Origin: Phycisphaerae bacterium
GTDB taxonomy: Bacteria; Planctomycetota; Phycisphaerae; UBA1845; PWPN01
Length of the DNA stretch: 13,633 bases
Assembly: GCA_035384605.1 (NCBI GenBank)
Contig: DAOOIV010000065.1
Coordinates: 17,479 to 31,111 of the forward strand
Direction: 5' to 3'
The position numbers and the translations under genes were made by a program. The notes below the pieces were generated by a model. That model made no database searches. It was not told where the DNA came from and saw nothing but the letters and a program-made list of their open reading frames with translations. Positions 6,389 through 13,586 of this stretch are shown here, piece after piece. Every line of letters starts with the position of its first letter. Within the stretch, counting starts at the first letter, position 1.

Positions 6389-7123
6389 CTAGTAAACCCT
6401 GTCGGCCTCGCGAAGGATGTCTTTCCGTCGGTAGGTCGATCTGACCAGATCTTCATTTCGAATGGCAAACCGATTATCGATGTTTCTCACCTGTCTTACC
6501 GAGCCGTCGAAGCTGAGGATGTTGAGTTGCCGGGCCCTGTGATTGGTTCGCGTGTATGACGGGTCGATGGTGATGAGCGAGTTCATGTCCAGGGCCAAGG
6601 CCGTCGCCCGTTGCCCGATGCCGTTCAGTCCGAGTCTGTCGAGTTGTCCGCGACCGTCGGTCTCATCCAACTGCCGGTAGAGGAAGGAGCAGAACCCCGG
6701 AGCCATTTTCCGCATCAGGATCTTGGCCAGCTCCTCCACGGGGTCGTTCGAATCATCTCCTGGACAATAGAGAACCTCGGACGTGATGTTTTGCTGACAG
6801 AGGAGCAATCCCAGCGCCATCCTGGAGCGGATCGGCTCTTGCGGTCCGGTCCAGATCTGGCTGGTGGCCACGGTGCCGTCATTGGACTCCAGGATTCCGC
6901 CCAGACTCTGGACGACCGGACCGTGCGGAATGACGCGGCAAGCGTTGGCATAGGCGGTGATGCCCGTGCCGATTTGTCGCAGATTGCTGCCGCAGATGGC
7001 AAGGCGGGCCTGGTCGCGGACGCGAGACACGGCGGGCAGCAGGATCGCCACCAACAAGGCGATGATGGCAAGCACAACCAGCACTTCGATCAGGGTGAAC
7101 GCCGGCCGGCGACATGTTCGCAT
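6389..7123 (-). CDS. Type II/IV pseudopilin-like protein (planctomycete prepilin-type)
   Basis: This is a 244-aa protein with a class III prepilin signal: a short basic leader MRTCRRPA, then FTLIEVLVVL with Glu at +5. The hydrophobic helix runs over about residues 9-30. The predicted prepilin peptidase cut is A8|F9; Ala at -1 instead of Gly is tolerated. The globular part has spaced Cys residues and an HRARQLNILSFDG segment, close to the H-x9-DG mark of planctomycete DUF1559-like proteins but with ten residues between. These proteins are expected to anchor in the inner membrane and assemble with secretion or pilus machinery, though most members are uncharacterised. The ATG at 7123 has GAGGAA five bases upstream. 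A longer reading from 7207 adds 28 residues before the prepilin leader and is unlikely. The gene heads the pair with the SEC-C gene and is divergent from the FlgI-like gene. Confidence 0.88.
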   Translation of the reverse strand: MRTCRRPAFTLIEVLVVLAIIALLVAILLPAVSRVRDQARLAICGSNLRQIGTGITAYANACRVIPHGPVVQSLGGILESNDGTVATSQIWTGPQEPIRSRMALGLLLCQQNITSEVLYCPGDDSNDPVEELAKILMRKMAPGFCSFLYRQLDETDGRGQLDRLGLNGIGQRATALALDMNSLITIDPSYTRTNHRARQLNILSFDGSVRQVRNIDNRFAIRNEDLVRSTYRRKDILREADRVY

Positions 7124-7160
7124 CGCAGTTCCTCGGGGTCTTCTCGACGACCGGAAGCCA

Positions 7161-7166
7161 ATTGTA
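7161..7166 (-). promoter_or_regulatory. Possible -10 box of the pseudopilin gene
   Basis: The minus strand reads TACAAT here, about 40 bp upstream of the pseudopilin ATG. No good -35 hexamer lies at the right distance, so support is weak. Confidence 0.25.
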
Positions 7167-7200
7167 CCGTGTTGGGTCGCCGCCGCCAGTCCGTATTGCG

Positions 7201-7229
7201 TTGACATCGCCTTTCCGTATGGCTACGTT
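7201..7229 (+). promoter_or_regulatory. Candidate sigma-70-type promoter for the FlgI-like/hemW pair
   Basis: A perfect TTGACA (7201-7206) is followed after exactly 17 bp by TACGTT (7224-7229), which keeps the important first two T/A bases and the final T of a -10 box. It lies in the divergent spacer and points at the FlgI-like gene about 130 bp away. Confidence 0.5.
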
Positions 7230-7359
7230 AGCACATGGCCGTGGATGGTCGGGATGGTTCCCACACGCCCTGTTATTGCCGCGAGGGGCGGCCCTTGCAG
7301 AAGGGCCGGTTCCGTTGCCTGCCTTGTTGCTTTTCTTCGCAGCAGTCGGAGGTCCTCGG

Positions 7360-9114
7360 ATGAACGCGCATCGCAAACTCGACCGGCTCGTGGTCTTGGG
7401 TCTGCTCGTGCTTGGTGGGTGCGGCGAGGATTTCTGGGGCAGCAAGAAGCCGACTACCCGCCCGTCGGGCACGCTGCCCGACCTGGACGCCATGCGACGT
7501 TCTGTTCAGTCTGTCGCGATGGAGGGGACAATCGGCTCGGTGGCCAACCTGCAGGGGATGCGCTACATGCGGGTGCGAGGCTACGGGCTGGTGTGGGGAC
7601 TGAACGGGCAGGGTAGCAGGTTCTGTCCTCCGGCGATACGCGAGCGGATCCTGCGAGACATCCGCCGGTTCCGGCTGGCAAACCCGCATCTGGAGAGGAA
7701 TCTGACGGCGGAGGAACTGATCGACAGCATGAATACGGCGGTCGTGGAGGTCACCGGTGACGTGCCGGCCGGCGCGCAGGAGGGGACCGTATTCGACGTG
7801 GTTGTGTCGGCGGTGGCAACCAGCCCGGACGCGCGGTCGCTGGCCGGCGGGCACCTCCTGCCCTGTGAGCTCCAGATCCTTCAGGAAACCTCGCCAGGCG
7901 ATGCGATCGAGGGGCGGACTCATGCCAAAGCTCGCGGGCCGGTTTTCACGAATCCCTTTATCGGCTCGAGCACGCAGCCTGCGGCCGACACCAGCCTTTT
8001 GGAGGGCAGAGTGATCGGCGGCGGCGTGAACACTCTGAAGCGCCGACTCGGCCTCGACACATTTGTCCCGTCCTATCGGACGGTTCGCGAGATTGCCGAT
8101 GCGGTCAATCGTCGTTTTGTCGGTGACCCGAAGATCGCGGATCCCATATCTTCCAGCCACGTCGATCTGAGAGTACCGGATGAGTATCGCGGAAGGGAAG
8201 CTCGGTTTATCGAGTTGGTGATGCACTTGCCCTTGTCGCCGTCACCTGCGGTGAGAGAGATGCGTACCAAGGCGCTGATCAGCGCGTTGTCGAGTTCGAT
8301 CGAACCGCCGGAGGACGCGGCTTTGTCATTAGAGGGAATCGGGCCTTCGGTGATTACCATGCTTTCGCCGCTCTACACGCATCCCCAACGCCAAGTGAGC
8401 TGGTACGCAGCCAGAACCGGTTTGAGACTTGGTGATGCCCCCGCCTTGGAGGTGGTTGCCCGCCACGCGAGAGACCCCAAGAGCCCCTATCGCATGCAGG
8501 CGATCCGGGAGATGGGTAGCTGCCGCCGAATGGCGTTGGCAACCACGGTTCTTCGAGAGCTTCTGGACAGCCCCGACACCTGGGTCCGCATTCGGGCTTA
8601 CGAAGCCCTTCGAACGGCCGACCGGTCAGCCATGGTGTCCTTGGTGGTCGGCCGTGAGCCCGGGAACTTCATCCTTGACGTGCTGCCCTCGGCGGCGTCT
8701 CCCCTGATCTACGCGAGACGAAGCGAGGTCCGACGGATCGCACTGATTGGCGCGGACCAGATGTCCTTTCGGCTCCCGCTGTTTTACTCCAAGCCGGGCA
8801 AGCAGGTGACTTTGTCGGCCGCCGCGGGCGATCAGAAGCTGACCGTCCTTCGCAAGGAACTCAACAAGGTGGCGGGTGAGTTCAAGGTTCCGCTCTCGGT
8901 CGTGCAGATGACTCGTTTCATGGGCGAGGACCCGAGGATGGGGCCGGACAAGACGCCGGCGGGACTTGGCCTCGATTATGCAGCGGTGCTCGACGTGTTG
9001 TACACCCTTTGTCAGGATGGGGCCCTGAACGCCCGCATGGAATGGGAACAGCAGAGCATCGAGGACCTGATCGGCCCCCTACGGCCGAGGGGGCGCCCCG
9101 AATCTGATTTATGA
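7360..9114 (+). CDS. FlgI-like (P-ring fold) lipoprotein with HEAT-like C-terminal region
   Basis: This 584-aa protein starts at the ATG at 7360, with GGAGG seven bases upstream. The signal peptide ends in a lipobox, LVLGG|C21, so it should be exported and lipid-anchored. Residues 58-175 match the FlgI P-ring pattern: IGSVANLQGMR, then RGYGLVWGLNGQG (73-85), AVVEVTGDVPAGAQEG (127-142), FDVVVSAV (145-152) and an SLAGGHLL segment. Residues about 330-425 look like HEAT helices (RxxAxxALxxxD pattern). The remainder, up to 584, is not recognised. True FlgI is about 350-370 aa with a Sec signal and sits among flagellar genes. This protein is far longer, is a predicted lipoprotein and has no flagellar neighbour, so it may be a repurposed ring or envelope protein. 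An in-frame extension to 7114 would overlap the divergent pseudopilin gene and is rejected. hemW follows after 16 bp. Confidence 0.75.
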   Translation: MNAHRKLDRLVVLGLLVLGGCGEDFWGSKKPTTRPSGTLPDLDAMRRSVQSVAMEGTIGSVANLQGMRYMRVRGYGLVWGLNGQGSRFCPPAIRERILRDIRRFRLANPHLERNLTAEELIDSMNTAVVEVTGDVPAGAQEGTVFDVVVSAVATSPDARSLAGGHLLPCELQILQETSPGDAIEGRTHAKARGPVFTNPFIGSSTQPAADTSLLEGRVIGGGVNTLKRRLGLDTFVPSYRTVREIADAVNRRFVGDPKIADPISSSHVDLRVPDEYRGREARFIELVMHLPLSPSPAVREMRTKALISALSSSIEPPEDAALSLEGIGPSVITMLSPLYTHPQRQVSWYAARTGLRLGDAPALEVVARHARDPKSPYRMQAIREMGSCRRMALATTVLRELLDSPDTWVRIRAYEALRTADRSAMVSLVVGREPGNFILDVLPSAASPLIYARRSEVRRIALIGADQMSFRLPLFYSKPGKQVTLSAAAGDQKLTVLRKELNKVAGEFKVPLSVVQMTRFMGEDPRMGPDKTPAGLGLDYAAVLDVLYTLCQDGALNARMEWEQQSIEDLIGPLRPRGRPESDL

Positions 9115-9130
9115 TCTTCGCCGCATTATC

Positions 9131-10276
9131 ATGACCGATGTCGGTCTTTACGTTCACGTTCCCTTTTGCCCTCGCAAGTGCGGGTATTGTGATTTCTATT
9201 CGATTACGCCGGACGATTCACTGGTTGCCGGCTACATCGATGCGGTCTTGAGCGAACTCGATGCCGTTGTCGCTGAAGACCGCGTGCGTGTGGAGACCAT
9301 TTTCGTCGGCGGCGGCACACCGACCATCCTGCCTGAGTCGTCTTTGGCCCGCTTGATGGAGCATCTGGCTCAGATATACCGGGTCCACCGCGTCGTTGAG
9401 TTTTCCGTGGAAGCCAATCCGGCTTCATTGACAGAGGAAAAGGCTTTCCTGCTCAGGGAGGCGGGGGTAAACCGCGTGTCGATCGGGGCTCAATCGTTTG
9501 TGCCTGCCGAGCTTGAGATCCTCGAACGGTTGCACCGTCCGGAGGATATCGCTGCCGGCGTCGAGCTGGCTCGTCGGGCAGGTTTCGAGCACCTCAATCT
9601 GGACCTGATTTTCGGGGTACCGGGTCAGACGCTTGACACGTGGAACAGGTCGCTGGGAGCAGCCATCGACTTGGGGCCTGACCATGTCGCGTGTTACGGA
9701 TTGACCTATGAGCCAGGCACGCCTCTGGCTGTCCGACGCGATTGCGGCCAGATTACGCCCGTCGATGAGGAAGTCGAGACCGAAATGTATATGCGGGCCA
9801 TCGACCGCATGGCCGAGGCCGGTTTCCAGCAGTACGAGATCAGCAACTTCGCTCGTCCTGGCGCCGAGTGTCAGCACAATCTCAGGTACTGGCGGAACCG
9901 GCCCGGAATTGGAGTTGGGCCGGCCGCAGCCAGTTACTTGAACGGCTGCCGGTGGCGAAATGTCGTCAGTGTGGAGGAATACATAGCCAGGGTTCGGGCG
10001 GGGCGGAGTACGGCGGTGGATGTCGAGTGTCTGACCCCCGTTGAGCGGGCCGGAGAAATTGCCATGCTTCGGCTTCGCACAAATGAAGGTATTCTTTGCG
10101 AGGAATTTCGAGCGGAAACCGGCTATGACGCGCAAGAGTTGTTCGCTGAGGCCATCCGGAGTCATTGCAGGGCCAAGCTGCTCACTGCCGACGATGACCG
10201 GATCGCCCTTACCCGAAAGGGGCTGCTTGTGGCGGATGCCGTGATCCGGGACTTTCTCAAGCCGAGCGGCTGCTGA
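9131..10276 (+). CDS. hemW: Radical SAM family heme chaperone HemW
   Basis: This 381-aa radical SAM protein resembles coproporphyrinogen dehydrogenase (HemN) but is shorter and lacks its N-terminal extension. HemW binds heme and delivers it to target proteins such as cytochromes; it does not perform HemN's decarboxylation. The cluster motif CPRKCGYCDF gives Cys 13, 17 and 20 as 4Fe-4S ligands, with the aromatic Tyr before the last Cys. GGGTPT (60-65) is the SAM-binding turn. EANP, RVSIGAQSF and the LNLDLIFGVPGQT segment follow, and the HemN C-terminal domain occupies roughly the last 100 residues. The ATG start lies 16 bp after the FlgI-like stop with no strong Shine-Dalgarno, so translational coupling to that gene is plausible. 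Many hemW genes were formerly annotated hemN. Confidence 0.9.
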   Translation: MTDVGLYVHVPFCPRKCGYCDFYSITPDDSLVAGYIDAVLSELDAVVAEDRVRVETIFVGGGTPTILPESSLARLMEHLAQIYRVHRVVEFSVEANPASLTEEKAFLLREAGVNRVSIGAQSFVPAELEILERLHRPEDIAAGVELARRAGFEHLNLDLIFGVPGQTLDTWNRSLGAAIDLGPDHVACYGLTYEPGTPLAVRRDCGQITPVDEEVETEMYMRAIDRMAEAGFQQYEISNFARPGAECQHNLRYWRNRPGIGVGPAAASYLNGCRWRNVVSVEEYIARVRAGRSTAVDVECLTPVERAGEIAMLRLRTNEGILCEEFRAETGYDAQELFAEAIRSHCRAKLLTADDDRIALTRKGLLVADAVIRDFLKPSGC

Positions 10277-10406
10277 GCGTCGTGGACACCGATGGCCGGG
10301 CGGCCTGCTTGTGGGAGGTTCGGCAGGCGTCTGTGAGTTTATCGAGACAGCGGAGGCTGGCCGTCCGGTCGGAGGGTTACGGGCCGAACGTTCTGACATT
10401 TCCCAC

Positions 10407-10437
10407 TTGACAGTCTTTGAAGCTTCCGGCCTAATGT
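10407..10437 (+). promoter_or_regulatory. Possible promoter of the 36-aa membrane protein gene
   Basis: A perfect TTGACA at 10407-10412 is followed by TAATGT at 10432-10437, a 19-bp spacer that is slightly long. It lies about 110 bp before the small gene, in a stretch with no other gene. Support is moderate to weak. Confidence 0.3.
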
Positions 10438-10533
10438 TGCACCAACGCGCACCGGTGAGTTGTCGCGCCTTGGTCTGCGACGACGTGTTGCGGTTTGTGC
10501 CAGTGGCCCCGATGTGCGGGCACACATCAGCAG

Positions 10534-10539
10534 AAGGAG
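10534..10539 (+). promoter_or_regulatory. Strong ribosome binding site of the 36-aa membrane protein
   Basis: AAGGAG sits six bases before the ATG at 10546, the best Shine-Dalgarno match and spacing I noticed in this window. It decides the start in favour of the first of two in-frame ATGs. Confidence 0.7.
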
Positions 10540-10545
10540 ATACAT

Positions 10546-10587
10546 ATGGCAGCGTGGAATATCTTGGGTATGGCAACGTGGAATATC
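10546..10587 (+). repeat. 24-bp-spaced duplication at the start of the small membrane protein gene
   Basis: Bases 10546-10563 and 10570-10587 are identical at 17 of 18 positions (ATGGCAGCGTGGAATATC versus ATGGCAACGTGGAATATC). The two copies keep frame and each begins with ATG. Confidence 0.85.
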
Positions 10588-10656
10588 GTTCTTATTGTTG
10601 TGCTGGCCGTTCTTGTGGTTGCGCTGCTGATCATCAAGAAGAAGCAGCAGAGCTAG
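10546..10656 (+). CDS. Small single-pass membrane protein (36 aa), function unknown
   Basis: The reading frame ATG...TAG encodes 36 residues: MAAWNILG, then MATWNIVL, then a run of I, V, L and A through residue 30, ending KKKQQS. Residues about 14-30 form one transmembrane helix with a positive C-terminal tail, which predicts the C-terminus in the cytoplasm. The strong AAGGAG ribosome binding site six bases upstream and the clean hydrophobic design argue that it is real. The first 18 bases of the gene recur 24 bases later with one mismatch, so the N-terminus is a duplicated module and M9 could be a secondary start. It stands alone between hemW and the radical SAM gene. I do not recognise the family; single-helix proteins of this size often modulate a larger membrane complex, but nothing here shows which. 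Confidence 0.62.
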   Translation: MAAWNILGMATWNIVLIVVLAVLVVALLIIKKKQQS

Positions 10657-10804
10657 TGCCGTCTTCGGCGGATCAGTTGTGCACCGGCGAGCAGGTTACT
10701 CCGCGTCGAGGCGGACGCTTCGGCTGCGAAGGCCCAAAGCCGCCGCGGGCACCCGCCGAATTGCCGAAACTCGGCAACCGCAGCAGGCGCTAGTGTTTTC
10801 GCCG

Positions 10805-10824
10805 CCCTGCAAGCGACTGCAGGG
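10805..10824. repeat. Hairpin, 7-bp perfect stem
   Basis: CCCTGCA and TGCAGGG pair around a six-base loop. No T-run follows, so it is a weak candidate for an intrinsic terminator of the small membrane protein transcript. Confidence 0.5.
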
Positions 10825-10848
10825 AAAGGATTGGCAGGACTGAATGTC

Positions 10849-10882
10849 GAGCGGGCTTCTCGCAGTGCGGGATTGCCCGCTC
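10849..10882 (+). terminator. Terminator-like hairpin, 8-bp GC-rich stem
   Basis: GAGCGGGC pairs perfectly with GCCCGCTC across an 18-base loop and is followed by TTGTTA. The tail is only partly T-rich and the loop is long, so termination is possible but not certain. It would separate the small membrane protein gene from the radical SAM gene. Confidence 0.35.
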
Positions 10883-11064
10883 TTGTTATCGGGCCTTTTG
10901 ACTCTCCAGACCTTCCCAGCAATAGCCGATAACTTCGTCGAGCCGAGGGCAGCCGACCGTATGCCCATGGTGGGGCAAGGTGCGGCGCAGCGTTGTGGAC
11001 GTCAGCGCGGGTGCGCGGTGATCAAGAGGTCAGTTGCGGCCTGTCGGCTCGGCAGGTGTTCCTG

Positions 11065-12678
11065 ATGCGCGTTCTACTGATCCAGCCGCCCGTCGACCTC
11101 TTCGACCACGATGAGAAGCAGTCGATGCCTCCGCTGGGACTGGCCTACATTGCGGCCGTTCTGGAGCGGGCCGGCCATGAGGTTGCCATTCTTGATTGTG
11201 TGGTGGCCGCGTTCCAGCGTCTTCGTCGGCTGCAGGACGGACGACTTCGACACGGTCTGGATGCAGAAGGGATCGTCAAGGAAGTCTGCAGGTTCAAACC
11301 ATCCCTTGTCGGCGTGTCGAATCTCTTTTCGGCCCAGTCGCAGGCCGCGCACTTTGTGTGCCGTCTTGTCAAAGAGACGGACCCGGCAATCGTCACGGTG
11401 ATGGGCGGGGCTCATCCTTCGGCAGTGCCCAATGAGGTGCTCGGCGATCGGCACGTTGACTACGTTATACAGGGTGAAGGCGAGTTGGCGATGCTGCGTC
11501 TGGCAGACGCCTTGCAGCGGGGCCGTCGTATTCCGGATGACCCATCGGGCTTGGCTTTTCGCGAAGACGACACGATTCGAGTCTGTCCGCCGGGGCCGCG
11601 GCTTGTCGATCTGGATTCGCTGCCCTTGCCGGCGCGTCGTTTGTTGCCGATGCAACACTACTTCCGGTATCGGGCGCCGCACGGCACGGTGGTTCGGCGG
11701 CACCCGTGCACCAACATGATCACGTCGCGAGGTTGCCCTGCTCGTTGCAGCTTCTGCAGCATCCACACCGTGTGGGGTCGCAGATTTCGCTGGCACAGCG
11801 CCCGCCGCGTCGTGCAGGAGATCGACGTTCTGGTGCATGACTACGGCGTGCGGGAGATCCAGTTCGAGGACGACAATCTCACGCTCAACAAACCGCGCAT
11901 GCGCGAGATCTGCCGGAGGATCATTGAACGGCGATTCGATTTGTTCTGGACGACGCCGAACGGCGTAGCCACGTGGTCGCTGGACGAGGAGCTGTTGGCG
12001 CTGATGCGACATGCCGGCTGTTATCACGTTGCGATTGCCGTGGAGTCTGGCGTTCAGGATACGCTCGATCGGCTCATTCGGAAGCCGTTGGACCTTCGCA
12101 AGGTTCCGCCGCTGATCCGGGCGGCCCGCGCGCTGGGCATGGGGGTTTCGGCGTTTTTCGTCGTCGGTTTTCCGGGCGAGACGCGTGCCGATATCGAGAA
12201 GACGTTCGACTATGCGATGAACCTGGGTGCCGATCACGTTCATTTCTTCACTGCGACGCCGTATCCGGGAACGGATCTGTTCCGGCAATGCGTGGAAACG
12301 GGTTTGTTGAAGGCGCCCGTGGATTATGCGCAGCTTCGCGTGGGACACCCGATGTTCGATACGGCCGAGTGGAGCGCCGACGAGCTGGTCGCGATGACCC
12401 GCGCGGCCCAATCCAGGTTTTACCGCCAAACCGCTGTTCGACGGCCGGTGCGATTCGCGGCCACCGTTGCCCGGAAGTTCGCCCGCGAACCACGTCTGAC
12501 CACGCGCAGGGCCTGGAACGTGCTTTTTGGGAGGCAAGGCATCGATATCCGCAGCGGGGGACCGGCCGCCGAGGCGACGCCGTTGTCATCGCGGACTCGC
12601 CTCGGCGAAGTGATGGAGGAGACCCCTTCGATGCCTGAGGGCGTCGCGCCCGGCGGGACGCGGAGCCTGAATCCTTGA
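11065..12678 (+). CDS. Cobalamin-binding-type radical SAM protein (COG1032)
   Basis: This 537-aa protein has an N-terminal Rossmann-like B12-binding domain (about residues 1-185): VLLIQPP, MPPLGLAYIAAVLERAGHEV, MGGAHPSA and IQGEGE. A radical SAM core follows with ITSRGCPARCSFCS, giving Cys 224, 228 and 231 as cluster ligands. Further core marks are FEDDN (267-271), VESG (326-329) and VGFPGET (367-373). No DxHxxG motif is visible, so cobalamin would bind without His ligation, as is common here. The tail after about residue 495 is Gly/Pro/Ser-rich and looks disordered. Relatives methylate or rearrange unreactive carbons, often in lipid, cofactor or natural-product pathways; the substrate cannot be read from sequence. 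The ATG at 11065 is where homology begins. An in-frame start at 10993 adds 24 unrelated residues. It has no biosynthetic neighbours. Confidence 0.88.
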   Translation: MRVLLIQPPVDLFDHDEKQSMPPLGLAYIAAVLERAGHEVAILDCVVAAFQRLRRLQDGRLRHGLDAEGIVKEVCRFKPSLVGVSNLFSAQSQAAHFVCRLVKETDPAIVTVMGGAHPSAVPNEVLGDRHVDYVIQGEGELAMLRLADALQRGRRIPDDPSGLAFREDDTIRVCPPGPRLVDLDSLPLPARRLLPMQHYFRYRAPHGTVVRRHPCTNMITSRGCPARCSFCSIHTVWGRRFRWHSARRVVQEIDVLVHDYGVREIQFEDDNLTLNKPRMREICRRIIERRFDLFWTTPNGVATWSLDEELLALMRHAGCYHVAIAVESGVQDTLDRLIRKPLDLRKVPPLIRAARALGMGVSAFFVVGFPGETRADIEKTFDYAMNLGADHVHFFTATPYPGTDLFRQCVETGLLKAPVDYAQLRVGHPMFDTAEWSADELVAMTRAAQSRFYRQTAVRRPVRFAATVARKFAREPRLTTRRAWNVLFGRQGIDIRSGGPAAEATPLSSRTRLGEVMEETPSMPEGVAPGGTRSLNP

Positions 12679-12822
12679 TGAACATGGGTGGCAGACCGAG
12701 CCGCCGAAACGCCCGACGTGCTCGGACGGTCAGTGGAGCCGCGACGGGAGCGAGGAAACCGCGGAGGCGGGGATACCCTTGCACGAGGCCCTGGGGGGCT
12801 GCTGTAAATGCATGCCCTGTCT

Positions 12823-12851
12823 AGAATATTTATACATTTTTACCTTGTCTA
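12823..12851 (-). promoter_or_regulatory. Possible minus-strand promoter in the AT-rich island
   Basis: On the minus strand, TAGACA (12851-12846) is followed after 17 bp by TATTCT (12828-12823), a fair sigma-70 match in AT-rich DNA. It would transcribe leftward, antisense to the end of the radical SAM gene, and no gene is seen in that direction. It may be chance. Confidence 0.22.
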
Positions 12852-13464
12852 CGCGGTCTATTAACACATTGGTCTAGCTTGAGCTACTAGCAGGCTCTTT
12901 TCGACAAGGCGTGGTCATCCCTGCGGCTCAGGTCGGCGGGGCTTGGGTTTGTTCCGCCATGACTATGGTCGGACCGTTCGTGACGCGAGGAATCCGGCCA
13001 GCGGACGGCGAACGGGGCAACCAGCAATGACGATGCATGGACGAAGGAGTGTGAAGCACGAATGAATGTTGGGTTTGTTTGGCGATTTGATTGGTGAGCG
13101 AAGAGGATTCGGTTGGTGACCGGCGATGTATCCATGGTCGCGCTGCGCGTAATGCGTTTCACGTGCGAAGGTTGTGGATTACATGGGCTGAGGGATGGCG
13201 AGGTTGCACAGATCATGGCGTTTCTCCCCTGGCCGGCTGCGGGATCAGTTTAGTTGAAGGCCGTGATCCTGCGCGGTTGGCGCGCAGGGTCTCCGCCGGT
13301 GTTATCGGGAGGGAGAACACGGGGGGTGCTCCGGAGGGGGCGGTTGGAGCGGAGCGGCGGCGAATTGCGGTTGCGCTTGATGTTGGGTTTGTGTGACGCG
13401 GGGGAGCGGTCAAGGTGGCGGCAGGTCGGCGCCCTGCTTCGTCGGGGCGACTTGGCGGGGCTGT

Positions 13465-13551
13465 GACCTGCCCTACCTGCTTCAGGATTCGTTTGGAGGC
13501 GCATGCCCACGCAAGGCCGTGGGCATGGCACCCGGCGGACCTGCCCTACCT
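13465..13551. repeat. 14-bp direct repeats flanking a 10-bp perfect hairpin
   Basis: GACCTGCCCTACCT occurs at 13465-13478 and again at 13538-13551. Between them, CATGCCCACG (13502-13511) and CGTGGGCATG (13518-13527) form a perfect 10-bp stem with a six-base loop. The arrangement resembles a dispersed intergenic repeat unit rather than a coding remnant. Confidence 0.75.
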
Positions 13552-13586
13552 TCTCGCGGAGGATTGCAGTCGTCATGAATGCTGAA

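Larger units (their letters stand above)
10657..11064. other. Spacer without a gene; holds two perfect hairpins
   Basis: About 408 bp separate the small membrane protein gene and the radical SAM gene, and no convincing reading frame is seen. It contains a 7-bp hairpin at 10805-10824, a GGAAAGGATT motif at 10823-10832 that recurs in the right-edge hairpins, and an 8-bp hairpin at 10849-10882. TTGACT at 10898-10903 could be a -35 element for the radical SAM gene, but no good -10 follows. Confidence 0.6.

Noticed and set aside
7114..7359. Upstream extension of the FlgI-like protein
   Set aside because: It overlaps the start of the divergent pseudopilin gene and the candidate promoter, and it would put a lipoprotein signal peptide in the middle of the protein.
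9131..10276. Oxygen-independent coproporphyrinogen III oxidase (HemN)
   Set aside because: The length and the lack of the HemN N-terminal extension fit HemW better.
10657..11064. Cobalamin riboswitch before the B12-type radical SAM gene
   Set aside because: I could not find a B12-box-like sequence or the expected multi-helix layout; only two simple hairpins are present.
12887..13216. 109-aa minus-strand reading frame
   Set aside because: It has no Shine-Dalgarno and Ser/Arg/Pro-rich low-information sequence. It covers a direct repeat that recurs outside the frame, so it is probably non-coding.
13091..13396. 101-aa plus-strand reading frame
   Set aside because: It has a TTG start, no ribosome binding site, Arg/Gly-rich composition and no recognisable motif, and it overlaps repeats and hairpins.
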